Source of the DNA: UBA7330 sp965243485
Lineage (GTDB): Bacteria > Bacteroidota > Bacteroidia > Cytophagales > Cyclobacteriaceae
Reading direction: 5' to 3'
Assembly: GCA_965243485.1 (NCBI GenBank)
Contig: CBDEVP010000001.1
Span: forward strand, 4,402,001-4,466,000
Length of the DNA stretch: 64,000 nucleotides
The notes under the pieces are model-generated. The model saw only the letters and a program-made list of their open reading frames with translations, had not been told where the DNA came from and searched no databases. The translations under genes were made by a program, and so were the position numbers. Position 1 is the stretch's first letter, and each line of letters opens with the position of its first letter. Of the stretch, positions 36,933 to 46,894 are shown in pieces.

Positions 36933-39143
36933 TTATATATCCTGACTTTGACTCCCATTGGGATGTTCGATCTTCAGCTCCGCACGTCTGTTTTTGGAAT
37001 GGTCCTCCTCTTCGCATTCCACCCCGTCGCTGCATTGATTGAGTAATAGCTGCTCCCCAAATCCATACCACTCCATTCGCGATTCTTTGATGCCTTTGGA
37101 TTTCAGGTAATTGACTACAGACATTGCCCTTCTATCTGACAGCTCCTGGTTATATTCAAAAGTACCCTGGGCATCGGCATGTGCGCTGATCACAATGAAT
37201 GTCTCTTTATATTTTTTCATCACATCTACCATTTCGTTTAGAATCGAAACAGCCTCAGGTTTCAATTGTGACTTATCGAAATCAAAGAAAACTGTACTTT
37301 TATCAAGATAGGTTTCTTCCAGTACAATGTCATTTCTAAGCGTATCTTCACCGTTCATTCCCTCAGTATTCAGAATAAAACTCCTTGGAATATGGCCAAT
37401 GGCTTCAGCTGTGAATCGATATTTCCGGTCTGGTCTTAATACATAAAAATAGGCACCATCCGGACCAGTGATCAAAGCCGCCCGCTTGTCATCCGTGAGA
37501 TTTTCAACCGTTACGGTAGTTCCACCGATCAATTGCTGGGTTTCATTGCTGAAAATACGTCCTTCTGCAAACAAACGGTGTTTCCACAGGTAAACATTGA
37601 CGGTATCTGTTTCAAACTTGTTGACGACTGAGCTGACAGTAGAATAACCATCCTCTGAATACCCTTCTTTCTGGGCTACCAGATAATATTTTGAATCAAT
37701 GGGTAGATCAAGCCTGAACTCCCCGTTCTTATCTGTATTCATGAGATAGGTCATTTGAGTTTCTTCTTCGGTAATGATAACCTCAGCGTCGGGGATCAGC
37801 TCATTGGAGTACGTCTCAAATACCCTTCCAATGATACTCAAATACTGAATATTGAATTCATAAATATCGTCACTTCCCTTGCCACCTCCCCGATTGCTGG
37901 AAAGATATCCTGTTCGTCCATCCTGATTGAGAGAAAATGCGAAATCATCCTGTGAAGAGTTTAAAGGAGTTCCAAGATTTTCTACATATCCATAAGAAGT
38001 TCCCTTCGGATAGGCACGGTAAATATCCAAGCCTCCAAAACCTCCATGGCCGTCTGAAGCAAAGTAGAGATTACCATCGTAAGAATAATACGGAAACATC
38101 TCTTCTCCTTCGGTATTCACATCCGGCCCCAGATTTACTGGTTGCGACCATCCATTACCCCTCCGCTTACAGTAATAGATATCACTACCTCCAAATCCTC
38201 CTGGCATGTCCGATGAAAAATATAATGTCTGATCATCATGGGTTAATGCGGGATGTCCGGTCGAATACTCATCATCATTATATGCAAAAGGTGTAATGTT
38301 CTCCCAATGATCTCCCTCGCCCCTGTCGGCGGTGAACAACTTAAGTTTGATCTTACCATCTTTACTGGTCCTTTTCTTATGCTGGTAGAAGTTGTTACGG
38401 GTAAATATCACCTTACTACTGTCATGATAAAATACCAGGGGACCTTCGTGAAATCGTGTATTGATATCATTCACTTTCCCGACTGTATAAGCAGATGAAT
38501 CGTTTTTACTGGCAAAGTAAAGATCAAGCCGTGATTCGTAAGGGTCTTTATCATCAAGGGCTGACTCATAGGAGTCCTTGTATTTTATGAATAGATCCTG
38601 ATCCCTTGCACTTAGAAAGATGAAACCCTGCTGAAAGGGCACAACCCCAAAGTCGGAATTCTCAGAATTTATTTCAATGTTATTAAAATAGATCATGGAG
38701 GGGTCCTTCTCATAAGTTCTCATTTGATCGATAAAAGCAGATTTCAATTTCGGTCTCCTGTCATCCGGATTTAATTCACTGTAGGCATCGTACCAGATCT
38801 TCGCCTCGTCATAATCCCCAATCATGGATAAAGATTGTGCGTAGTTGAAATAGTGGATGGGCTCAAGATCTTTATAATCGATGATCTGTCTGTACCAGTT
38901 GACTGCCAGATCCAGTTCATTTAGTTCAGCATAGCATTCTGCAATTCTGACTTTCGCTCTGAGTTCATTCGGATTTTTATCCAGCATCCGCTCATAGAGT
39001 TCAATAGCATTTTTATAAGCCCATTTCTCGAAATGAACCTCAGCCTTTTGCCAGTCGCTCATAAACAGCGTGGTGATGTCCGTATTTTGAGCATTTACAC
39101 CTAGCAGACAGCAAAATAACCCTATGAATAATAGTTTCTTCAT
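36933..39143 (-). CDS. PorE-like TPR/propeller/OmpA protein of the T9SS region
   Basis: 736 residues from ATG 39141-39143, which overlaps the porP-like stop as TGATG. Signal peptide; TPR-type helices (about 25-130); PD40/WD40-type propeller blades (about 150-420; DDEYSTGHPALTHDDQTLYFSSDMPGGFG and repeats); a carboxypeptidase-regulatory beta domain (about 440-600); and a C-terminal OmpA domain (about 615-730; FDFDKSQLKPEAV, GHADAQGTFEYNQELSDRRA, NRRAELKI). This order is that of PorE, which ties the secretion machine to peptidoglycan. The genes next to it are PorP/SprF-like and a T9SS substrate. Confidence 0.88.
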   Translation of the reverse strand: MKKLLFIGLFCCLLGVNAQNTDITTLFMSDWQKAEVHFEKWAYKNAIELYERMLDKNPNELRAKVRIAECYAELNELDLAVNWYRQIIDYKDLEPIHYFNYAQSLSMIGDYDEAKIWYDAYSELNPDDRRPKLKSAFIDQMRTYEKDPSMIYFNNIEINSENSDFGVVPFQQGFIFLSARDQDLFIKYKDSYESALDDKDPYESRLDLYFASKNDSSAYTVGKVNDINTRFHEGPLVFYHDSSKVIFTRNNFYQHKKRTSKDGKIKLKLFTADRGEGDHWENITPFAYNDDEYSTGHPALTHDDQTLYFSSDMPGGFGGSDIYYCKRRGNGWSQPVNLGPDVNTEGEEMFPYYSYDGNLYFASDGHGGFGGLDIYRAYPKGTSYGYVENLGTPLNSSQDDFAFSLNQDGRTGYLSSNRGGGKGSDDIYEFNIQYLSIIGRVFETYSNELIPDAEVIITEEETQMTYLMNTDKNGEFRLDLPIDSKYYLVAQKEGYSEDGYSTVSSVVNKFETDTVNVYLWKHRLFAEGRIFSNETQQLIGGTTVTVENLTDDKRAALITGPDGAYFYVLRPDRKYRFTAEAIGHIPRSFILNTEGMNGEDTLRNDIVLEETYLDKSTVFFDFDKSQLKPEAVSILNEMVDVMKKYKETFIVISAHADAQGTFEYNQELSDRRAMSVVNYLKSKGIKESRMEWYGFGEQLLLNQCSDGVECEEEDHSKNRRAELKIEHPNGSQSQDI

Positions 39144-40054
39144 CAAAAATATCTCGGTGAAATGAGACCATCTTTTGGAGGAAACAGGAATCTGTAACTT
39201 ACCATTACCTCGTGAGAACCCAGATCAATGACACTTAGGTCATTAATCGTATGGGTATAGGCATACCCTATCCTCAGTTGACGGGTAAGCTGTACCTCTG
39301 TCAAAATATCAACGGCATTAAGGACTTTCAGAGATGCACCAACCCAAAGCACATCATCAAATGACATTTGCGCGTTGATGTTGTATTCCACAAAGTCGTT
39401 AGCTACATACTTGATGAGCGCCGATGGCTTCAGCATGATAAGTCTGTTCAGTCTAAACACATAACCTCCGGTAAGAATGATCGGGTTTTCCTGTTTAATA
39501 GTCTGAAGGTTGGTACCCCGGTCAAAAACATTGTTAGCCAATTGCGGGATCGCTGCTCCGATAAAGTAATCCTGGGTTTGAAAATAAACACCAAGTCCGA
39601 AGTTTGGACGGAAAGACCTAACATCTTCCTGAAAAACAGGATCATTGGGGTTTTGGATACGCGCTTTTGAATACTCTGCATTCAATGAGTTTATTCCGGC
39701 CTGAATACCAAAAGCCAGGTTACTCCATTCAGTGAACTTGATGCGATAGGCATAGATTCCACTGACTGAATATTGATTGATGATTGAAATATTATCCCGG
39801 ACAGCGAGTAATCCGACACCAATATTTTCATTAATCAATGGTGAATGCATCGCAAAGGTCTGGGTGTTCGGAGCGCCTTCCAGACCCAGGGATTGGTATC
39901 TCGCCAGCGCTGTAGCAGTCAGTACTCCCTGAGAGCCGGCATAGGCAGGATTGATGGCAAGCCCATTAAACATATACTGGCTGAAAGTAGCCTGCTGCTG
40001 TCCGATAGATATCAACGATATAAATAATAATATGGAGGCAATGAATAGTCTCAT
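39143..40054 (-). CDS. PorP/SprF family type IX secretion membrane protein
   Basis: 303 residues: signal peptide, then QQATFSQYMFNGLAINPAYAGSQG, the hallmark N-terminal PorP/SprF motif, and an outer-membrane beta-barrel ending in VMVSYRFLFPPKDG. PorP/SprF proteins work with PorE-like OmpA proteins and type B sorted substrates, holding the substrate at the surface. Its start codon follows directly on the stop of the 40055 substrate, and its stop overlaps the PorE-like start, so the three are one operon. Confidence 0.92.
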   Translation of the reverse strand: MRLFIASILLFISLISIGQQQATFSQYMFNGLAINPAYAGSQGVLTATALARYQSLGLEGAPNTQTFAMHSPLINENIGVGLLAVRDNISIINQYSVSGIYAYRIKFTEWSNLAFGIQAGINSLNAEYSKARIQNPNDPVFQEDVRSFRPNFGLGVYFQTQDYFIGAAIPQLANNVFDRGTNLQTIKQENPIILTGGYVFRLNRLIMLKPSALIKYVANDFVEYNINAQMSFDDVLWVGASLKVLNAVDILTEVQLTRQLRIGYAYTHTINDLSVIDLGSHEVMVSYRFLFPPKDGLISPRYF

Positions 40055-43000
40055 CTAATCTTTTTTAAGGATTATAAAACCACTGAGCGGTTTGCTGAAT
40101 CTTTCATCTCCGAGATCGATCCTGTAAAAATAGGTGCCATCGGAAGCCTTGTCATTAAATAAGCCCCTGTTGGACTGTCCAAACCAAACATTATTGAAAT
40201 TATCATAGCCGTCAATCTCATAAATGAGATTATTATACCTGTCAAATATCCTGACACGATTTTCAGGGAACAGATCAATGCCTTCAATTACCCAAACATC
40301 ATTCATGTTGTCACCATTGGGAGAAACGGCCTGCCAGACGATCAGCGGATCGTATAGCTCAAACGTGACATTGACTGTCACACAAACCTGCGGATCTCCC
40401 GTATCGCACAAAACATAAGTAAACTCCTCCGTACCAACAAAATCTCTGCTCGGCGTGTATTTAAATGTACCATCATCATCCAGTTCAAGGACTCCATTTA
40501 GCTGAGATCCATCGCCAAGACTTATTTGTAACCTGGTGCCTTCGGGGTCCGAGTCGTTTGTGCTCAGATCACCTGTGAAAGCAGTGTATATGTCATGCTC
40601 ATAAAAATCTTCCTCCCCTACCGGAGGGTCATTTACGGGAGTGATAATGATCTTTACCGGAAGCTCAGTGCATAATCCATCGTCGTCACAAACCTCCAGC
40701 AATGCATACTCAGTACCACTGATTTGACTCAATGGAGAAAACAGGTAACAATATTGCAGTCCTTTTTCGAAGGTATAGTCACCCAGGTTTGTGTTTGAAG
40801 TCAGTACCGGATCATTTGGTACGGTCCCATCCGGGTCAACAATATCAAAACAAAATTCAATGTCAATATCTTCCGGAGTGGTTATCCTCAATGTATCATC
40901 GATGATATCAGGGGAAATGAACACCGGAGGGTCATTGAGTGGAAGAACATCGATGATCACCGTAACTGTGTCGCAGGCTGTGGGATTTCCGTCATCACAA
41001 ACGATGACCTCAGCACTGGTCGTACCATTAAAGTTAGGATTCGGAATAAACTCAAAGCAAAGACCTGTTCCATCAGGTTCATACATGGCGTCACCTGTGG
41101 ATGGATTGATCTCTGAAATCGCTATTACATCGGATTCATCCGTGTCGTATCCATCCACACAGATTAATGTCGGATTGTCCTCATCGGTTGTATAATAGAC
41201 CGTATCCACCGGATTCCCATTTTCATCCGTCAACACCGGCGGATCATTGACCGGAAGTACTTCAAACACTGCAGCAATCGAAGCACACTGCGGGTCCGTT
41301 CCTACGGTTTCACAGATGGTAAAAGTAGCTCGTTCGATTCCATTAAAATTAAGGTCAGGTGTATATGTAGCACAAAGGTTTTCAGGGTCAGTGATCACAT
41401 GATTTCCATTGCCATCAGTAGTGGTAATGGATGTGAGGCTGTAAGGGTCTCCGTCCGGATCTCTCGCGTTGATGCAATAGTCAAGCGGTTCATCTTCATT
41501 CAGGGTAAAATAAAGAGTATCAAACGGTTCCAGAACCGGGTTTCCTTCGTCATCGATGATGATGGGAGGATCATTAACGGGAATGATGTTGACGGCAGCT
41601 ACAATGGTATCACAAAGGGCAAAATCGCAAATGATGATTTCGCCATATGCCATCCCTGTCGAATCTGTCTCACTCTGGAAGAAAAAGCAAAGATCCCCCA
41701 ATGGGAGGTGCTCGAAAAGACCGGGGCCTTCCAGGGTATACGCATCAACCACCTGCACATCGTCAAAATCCGGATCGACGGCATTAACGCACATTTGTGT
41801 GATTACATCTTCAAAAGCATCAAAATAAACCGTGTCTACAGGTGAACCGCCAACTTCAATCACCGGCGGATCATTCACCCCTATCACCTCAACTATGGCG
41901 ATGATGGTGTCACATTGGCTGAGACTTCCCTGTTCGCACACAACCAATTGAAGGGTATCATATCCAAAGAAATCCGGACCTGAGGCGTAGTCAAAGCAAA
42001 GACTGGCAGGAGCCGGAATCGTGGAATTACTATTTCCAGTAAGTGTTATGACATCAGAAAGTTCCAAATCATTGGATTCAACGTCATTCGCAAATACACA
42101 AAAATTTTCCGGCGTGTCTTCGATTGCTGTATAGTAGATGGTATCGATCGGATTATCATTTTCATCGACGATATCGGGAACATCATTGACCGGGATCATG
42201 TTGATTTCCACCACTACATTGTCACACAAAGAACCAGTCGAAACGTCATCACATCCCTCAAATGATATAAACTCGCTTCCGCCAAAGTTCTCATCAGGTG
42301 TAAAGGTGAAGCATAACCCCCCTGTCAATACTGCAATCCCCGCATTATTTTCGTAGGTAAAATCAGGTTGCAGGATCACCAGGTCCCCGTCAGCGTCGAT
42401 GGCTGCTAAACAGGTATCAAGAACCGTATCTTCTAATAAGTTGATCACCACCGTATCAACCGGATTCTGATCTGTGATATTATCAACAAAGACAGGCGCC
42501 ACATTTGCACCGATATTCATATCGATACTTACAGTATGAAGATTGCTGAGATCATCGCCATCATTCACCTGGAACTGAACAATTCTGGTGGTCTGATCGT
42601 CAATGATTTCTACCGGATCATTTCCCGCATCAAGGTTCTCATACTTAATACTTCTTAATGCATTTTGATAGTCGGCAAGAGTAGCAGTCCCTGACAATGT
42701 TAATATTCCAAGCGCATCATCAAATGATCCGGTAATGCCGCTCTGGTCCGTAAACTGTAAGGTGTCCTCCCCCTGGTCATATCCCTGCGTAAAGATTACG
42801 GTCGCCCCCTCTAAAAACTGATCATCCACATCGCTGATAGTGATGGTATTATCAATGATCACATCAACGTCGGTCTCTTCATACCCTACAGTGACAGCAT
42901 CGCCGCTTATCACCGAAGGATCATTGACCCCTGTTACATTCAAATCTCTGGTCAGCAAATTGCTCTCATCTAATCCGTCATGAACACTCACGGAGAATGA

Positions 43001-44452
43001 ACGGGTTGATCCATCCGGATCATCACTGGTATTACTGTATGAAATTCCCTGTATAACTGACTCATAAACTGATAGAGATGACTGGCCATAAATCCGGACC
43101 CTGTTAAGAGACGGCTCCCAGCTGATACTCAAGCCCTGATCAGGTGGCAATGTAATAATATCCTCTGAAGCATTGTAGTTTGCGGTAATTGTGATCCAGG
43201 CGCTATCCATTTCCGTATCATCAACATCAGAAATACTCAGATCGTCAAAAATAGAAATGGGATCGGCATTTTCCGGATAGTTAAGCACTCCGGAGGATCC
43301 ACTGACTACGGGTGGAGTATTGACAATCACAATGGCAAAACTGATATCTGATTCTGAGATCCCGGAAGAACATGATCCTTCAATCTGAGCCCTTGCTGTA
43401 ATGGAATCTTCGTCCTCTAACGGATTACTTAGGGACAAACTCCAAAAACCATCCACATCAGAGCTGGAAGTGAGATCCTCCAACAAAGTTCCTGATTCAT
43501 CAAATACGGAAACAAATATATTTGCCAGGGGCTCGGAAGTACCTGATATCTGCGTTTCACCAACCTTGACCGGTTGATCTATCACAGGTTTGTCCGTTAC
43601 ACCTACTGCAAATCCATCACAGGTTTGACATAGATCTTCTATGGCTGTAGGACATTGCGACTCAGAAAGTGCGGTGAACATATCCTCAAGGCTGGCGTAA
43701 TCATCGTCATTCACCCCCCCTACGTCAGAAATATTCCCACTCATTGCACAGGTTGCGGAGACATTCGTCACGGCTACAAATCTTAATTCTGTCTGAGCAG
43801 TGATCCCAAATTCATCAGTTAGAACCTGGAAGGGAATGTAGAAATCATAAAAATAATCCAAATCATTACAGGAGGTGGTGCCGGCTACTGAACTTTGAAA
43901 GTGGGTGGAAAAGGGAAAACTCGCCAGTATACCCGGACAATTGTCAATACCATCAATATCATACACAAATACTCCCTTTGATTTATTCTTGATCAGGGTG
44001 ATATCTACCTCAAAACCGGGATTAGCCGGGCTGTAATTGGGATCTGTTGGACCGATCCGATTATCAGTATCAATTAAGATTGTATAGGATTCTACGCTGG
44101 GCCTGTTTCCTGCAAGCCTAAACCTGAAGATCAGGTTATCTCCCTCCAGTACACCATATACAGAAAATCCGGTTGTATCAGTTGCTAAATCAGTAGTGCT
44201 ACAACTCTGAACTGCATCACCGTCTGTCTCTCCGTCTCCGGCAAACGGTAATCCGAACATTTTGTATTCAAATTCATCTACATAATAACCATCAATCGAG
44301 AATGGATTACCGGTTGCAGTGACAAAACCATCTCCATTGGGATCCAAAACATTATCTCCCGATTTGATGATCTGACCACGTTGCTGCGCATATGTATTGA
44401 ATACTATTGCACAAAGTAAAAGGCAATATCCTGTTTGGCGGTGAAAGGACAT
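40055..44452 (-). CDS. giant T9SS substrate with Ig/cadherin-type repeats and type B sorting domain
   Basis: 1465 residues with a signal peptide. Residues about 25-290 are a unique N-terminal domain opening GQIIKSGDNVLDPNGDGFV; then Ig-like and cadherin-like domains, then six to seven tandem repeats of about 95 residues spanning roughly 40.6-42.5 kb, each starting VNDPPVI and containing a DxDGD-type loop and a late C-D pair. The C-terminus (VSPNGDNMNDVWVIEGIDLFPENRVRIFDRYNNLIYE...SGFIILKKD) is the gliding-motility-associated type B sorting domain. Very acidic, probably calcium-binding. A cell-surface adhesin or motility protein is the usual role for this form. Confidence 0.9.
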   Translation of the reverse strand: MSFHRQTGYCLLLCAIVFNTYAQQRGQIIKSGDNVLDPNGDGFVTATGNPFSIDGYYVDEFEYKMFGLPFAGDGETDGDAVQSCSTTDLATDTTGFSVYGVLEGDNLIFRFRLAGNRPSVESYTILIDTDNRIGPTDPNYSPANPGFEVDITLIKNKSKGVFVYDIDGIDNCPGILASFPFSTHFQSSVAGTTSCNDLDYFYDFYIPFQVLTDEFGITAQTELRFVAVTNVSATCAMSGNISDVGGVNDDDYASLEDMFTALSESQCPTAIEDLCQTCDGFAVGVTDKPVIDQPVKVGETQISGTSEPLANIFVSVFDESGTLLEDLTSSSDVDGFWSLSLSNPLEDEDSITARAQIEGSCSSGISESDISFAIVIVNTPPVVSGSSGVLNYPENADPISIFDDLSISDVDDTEMDSAWITITANYNASEDIITLPPDQGLSISWEPSLNRVRIYGQSSLSVYESVIQGISYSNTSDDPDGSTRSFSVSVHDGLDESNLLTRDLNVTGVNDPSVISGDAVTVGYEETDVDVIIDNTITISDVDDQFLEGATVIFTQGYDQGEDTLQFTDQSGITGSFDDALGILTLSGTATLADYQNALRSIKYENLDAGNDPVEIIDDQTTRIVQFQVNDGDDLSNLHTVSIDMNIGANVAPVFVDNITDQNPVDTVVINLLEDTVLDTCLAAIDADGDLVILQPDFTYENNAGIAVLTGGLCFTFTPDENFGGSEFISFEGCDDVSTGSLCDNVVVEINMIPVNDVPDIVDENDNPIDTIYYTAIEDTPENFCVFANDVESNDLELSDVITLTGNSNSTIPAPASLCFDYASGPDFFGYDTLQLVVCEQGSLSQCDTIIAIVEVIGVNDPPVIEVGGSPVDTVYFDAFEDVITQMCVNAVDPDFDDVQVVDAYTLEGPGLFEHLPLGDLCFFFQSETDSTGMAYGEIIICDFALCDTIVAAVNIIPVNDPPIIIDDEGNPVLEPFDTLYFTLNEDEPLDYCINARDPDGDPYSLTSITTTDGNGNHVITDPENLCATYTPDLNFNGIERATFTICETVGTDPQCASIAAVFEVLPVNDPPVLTDENGNPVDTVYYTTDEDNPTLICVDGYDTDESDVIAISEINPSTGDAMYEPDGTGLCFEFIPNPNFNGTTSAEVIVCDDGNPTACDTVTVIIDVLPLNDPPVFISPDIIDDTLRITTPEDIDIEFCFDIVDPDGTVPNDPVLTSNTNLGDYTFEKGLQYCYLFSPLSQISGTEYALLEVCDDDGLCTELPVKIIITPVNDPPVGEEDFYEHDIYTAFTGDLSTNDSDPEGTRLQISLGDGSQLNGVLELDDDGTFKYTPSRDFVGTEEFTYVLCDTGDPQVCVTVNVTFELYDPLIVWQAVSPNGDNMNDVWVIEGIDLFPENRVRIFDRYNNLIYEIDGYDNFNNVWFGQSNRGLFNDKASDGTYFYRIDLGDERFSKPLSGFIILKKD

Positions 44453-44705
44453 ATCAGGCGACTTTCCCCCAAAAATAATACAAAAAATACTGACGTTATT
44501 ACCATTGATGACTTGTTATTGAAATATTGACGATTTAGATCGCTTTTTCACTTCTTAATGTCCCAGGGATTTTGTCAACCAAAAATACTTTTTGACTTTC
44601 CATTCTGCAGGCCTGCATGCCTGGTGCATGTTTCCAGGAGGTTCTTCCAGTCGGATCATTTAAGCTGCTTATCTCAGGCCTAAGCTTAAATTTTGTAATA
44701 AAACC
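44453..44705. other. intergenic region
   Basis: 253 bp between the T9SS substrate start and the methyltransferase stop. A 10-bp palindrome GCAGGCCTGC lies near 44608; on the minus strand a TATTTTTG box (44470-44477) is the best promoter element for the substrate gene. Nothing else is visible. Confidence 0.4.
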
Positions 44706-45488
44706 TTAATTTGTCCCGTTTTTGGTCAGGACTAAGATCTCGTAAGTGATTAGATATTTAAAGGGGAAAAAATCAAAATTGAGGTTTTTAAAAGGCGCTA
44801 ATTTATTTAGAATACAATGAGATTTTCGATTGATTGGTGATAGTCCCAATTTTTTGCAGATCTGTAAGATCTTCTTGTGAGTAATCCTGTTTAATCCATT
44901 ATAAACCTGGATCAGATCTGATTCTATCTCTCCCACAATCTCTTTATTATTCTTTTCTATCAGTTTTCTCGTTGTCTTGTCAGGCAAATATTGAATCCAG
45001 GGAATTTTAACAGCACTATACACATGTGCGGCATATGGGCTTTGCCATGGCGGATATCCAAAATAGATCAAACCGCGATCAGAAAGATTCTGGCTGATTT
45101 GCTCCAAAATACTGGTTAGAATATCAATAGGTATATGCTCGATGACATCATGGAATGTTACCAGATCAAAAATCTCATCTTTTTTCAATGGGTCATTTAA
45201 GATATTCCGATTTTCAAAAACAACATTTTTCCTTCCAAGTTTGTCTTTTAACTGGTTAGCCACTGCAATATGATTGCTGTCAACATCAAGCCCATAAACT
45301 CTGCAATTTTCGAATTTAGAATACCATAAGGTTCGGCCACCAAAACCACAACCGAAGTCAAGAATTCTCACCTCATCCTGAGAGCTGAGTTGCTGGAGCA
45401 TATCCAGCAATACAGTACCCTCACCGCTATCGTTAAACTGTTTTTCAGCGTATTTAAGGCCTTCTTCTAGTTTATCTTCTAAAGTCAT
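44706..45488 (-). CDS. class I SAM-dependent methyltransferase
   Basis: About 260 residues from ATG 45486-45488 (a TTG eight codons upstream is possible). The SAM motifs are ILDFGCGFGGRTLWY (motif I), VYGLDVDSNHI (motif II Asp) and FDLVTFHDVIEHIP (post-I with DVIEH). The C-terminal part is hydrophobic-aromatic and unlike UbiE, so the acceptor is unknown; small molecules or glycan precursors are possible. Divergent from the cyclase pair. Confidence 0.82.
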   Translation of the reverse strand: MTLEDKLEEGLKYAEKQFNDSGEGTVLLDMLQQLSSQDEVRILDFGCGFGGRTLWYSKFENCRVYGLDVDSNHIAVANQLKDKLGRKNVVFENRNILNDPLKKDEIFDLVTFHDVIEHIPIDILTSILEQISQNLSDRGLIYFGYPPWQSPYAAHVYSAVKIPWIQYLPDKTTRKLIEKNNKEIVGEIESDLIQVYNGLNRITHKKILQICKKLGLSPINRKSHCILNKLAPFKNLNFDFFPFKYLITYEILVLTKNGTN

Positions 45489-45823
45489 CAATTCATATTT
45501 AGGTCGGGACAATGGGCTTCACAAGACTGGCGATTATACTTCAATAATAAGAAGTATTGATGAAAGTAGCACTCTACCGGTATCAGAAATCAATTATTGA
45601 ATGGCTAAATTCTTCACTATAATTAGCTTCTGGTTTTTCTGGATAGACCATTAGAACTGGGAGTGAGTCCTTCGATACTTATCAAATTATTAAGGCAGAG
45701 GCTGTTGTCAACAGCATCAGAACTGAGATCATATCAAATTTTTTGGTCAGCAGGCCCAATCATTTCTTGTACAGTTTCTACTAAATTTAAATAATAGATC
45801 GCCCTTTTCACCCCCATTGTAGC
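45489..45823. other. divergent intergenic region
   Basis: 335 bp between the methyltransferase and the first cyclase. ATACTTC-N8-GAAGTAT (45536-45557) is a 7-bp inverted repeat near the methyltransferase start and may be an operator. I see no gene and no clear -33/-7 pair. Confidence 0.4.
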
Positions 45824-46894
45824 ATGGACCTGACCGTCAATCAGAGCATTAAATACAGGGTCTCCACGCAGATCATCACTGTAGGCATTTTGCTAGGGCT
45901 TGTATATGTCTCCTTTTCTAATGGGTTTGATGATCTATATCCTTTTATCAATGGAGCTATCATTGGTCTTGTCCTTGGGGTGATCATCTCCATCCTCGAA
46001 TTGTGGGTGTTCACCACCGGTTCCAGAAAAATGAGATTCATCACCTTGCTATGTCTGAAGACTTTCATTTATGTCACGCTGATCGCTGCAGTGATTTTCT
46101 TAATCACTGCGATCTCACGGATGTACCGCACCGATATTTCTTTTATGGAAGTCATGCAATCTCCGGATTTTCAATATTATCTATTAAAAGGGAATTACGG
46201 TGTGGCTATTTTCTATTCACTGCTTTTTGCATTTTCGATCAATTTCACAAGGATGATCAGCAGAAAAATGGGTCAGGGTATGCTTGTCAGTTTTATAACC
46301 GGCACATTCTATCAGCCAGTTATTCAGGAGCGGATCATCATGTTTCTTGGGATCAGAAATATCAATGAATTTTCCTCAGGACTAAATGAGTTTCAGCTCT
46401 TCAATTTTCTCAATGACTATTTTTTTGATATCACAACTCCCCTTGTTCAATACCAGGGGATCATTTATGAGTATGTGGAAGATGAAATTGTAGTAACCTG
46501 GAGACCTGAAAAAGGGATTAAGGATTCCAATTGTCTTCGAGCTTTTTTTGCAGTTATCGATGAGCTTGAAACAAGGAGGGAATACTATTTCGAAAAATAT
46601 GGGGTCATTCCTCGTACCATCGGTAGTTTGCATTACGGGCCTCTGGTAAGAGCGGAAATTGGCAAGATAAAAACCCAGATAGTTTTTCAGGGAGATGCGA
46701 TGAACACGGCATCCAGACTATTGGAAAAGTGTAAGGAGTTGGATAAAGATGTGATCTCCTCTCAGATCCTGATGAAGAAACTTGAATTACCTATACTATA
46801 TCGGGCCAATGATCTTGGTGAAATCAGTCTGAAAGGGAAAGAAGGAAAACTAGGTATCCTTTCCATTGAAGATAAGAAACTGACCTCCATATGA
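45824..46894 (+). CDS. membrane class III nucleotide cyclase, C2-like half
   Basis: 356 residues: four membrane helices (about 16-32, 41-63, 72-97, 124-142), a linker, then a class III cyclase domain (about 165-350). The first metal Asp of the family is missing: FLGIRNI has G176 where FLDIRNF is usual. The second metal position D220 is present (in YVEDE), and the transition-state Asn and Arg are N294 and R298. The base-recognition position four residues before D220 is E216 instead of the usual Lys. Alone it should not form a complete active site. Overlaps the next gene by ATGA (46891-46894). Confidence 0.9.
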   Translation: MDLTVNQSIKYRVSTQIITVGILLGLVYVSFSNGFDDLYPFINGAIIGLVLGVIISILELWVFTTGSRKMRFITLLCLKTFIYVTLIAAVIFLITAISRMYRTDISFMEVMQSPDFQYYLLKGNYGVAIFYSLLFAFSINFTRMISRKMGQGMLVSFITGTFYQPVIQERIIMFLGIRNINEFSSGLNEFQLFNFLNDYFFDITTPLVQYQGIIYEYVEDEIVVTWRPEKGIKDSNCLRAFFAVIDELETRREYYFEKYGVIPRTIGSLHYGPLVRAEIGKIKTQIVFQGDAMNTASRLLEKCKELDKDVISSQILMKKLELPILYRANDLGEISLKGKEGKLGILSIEDKKLTSI

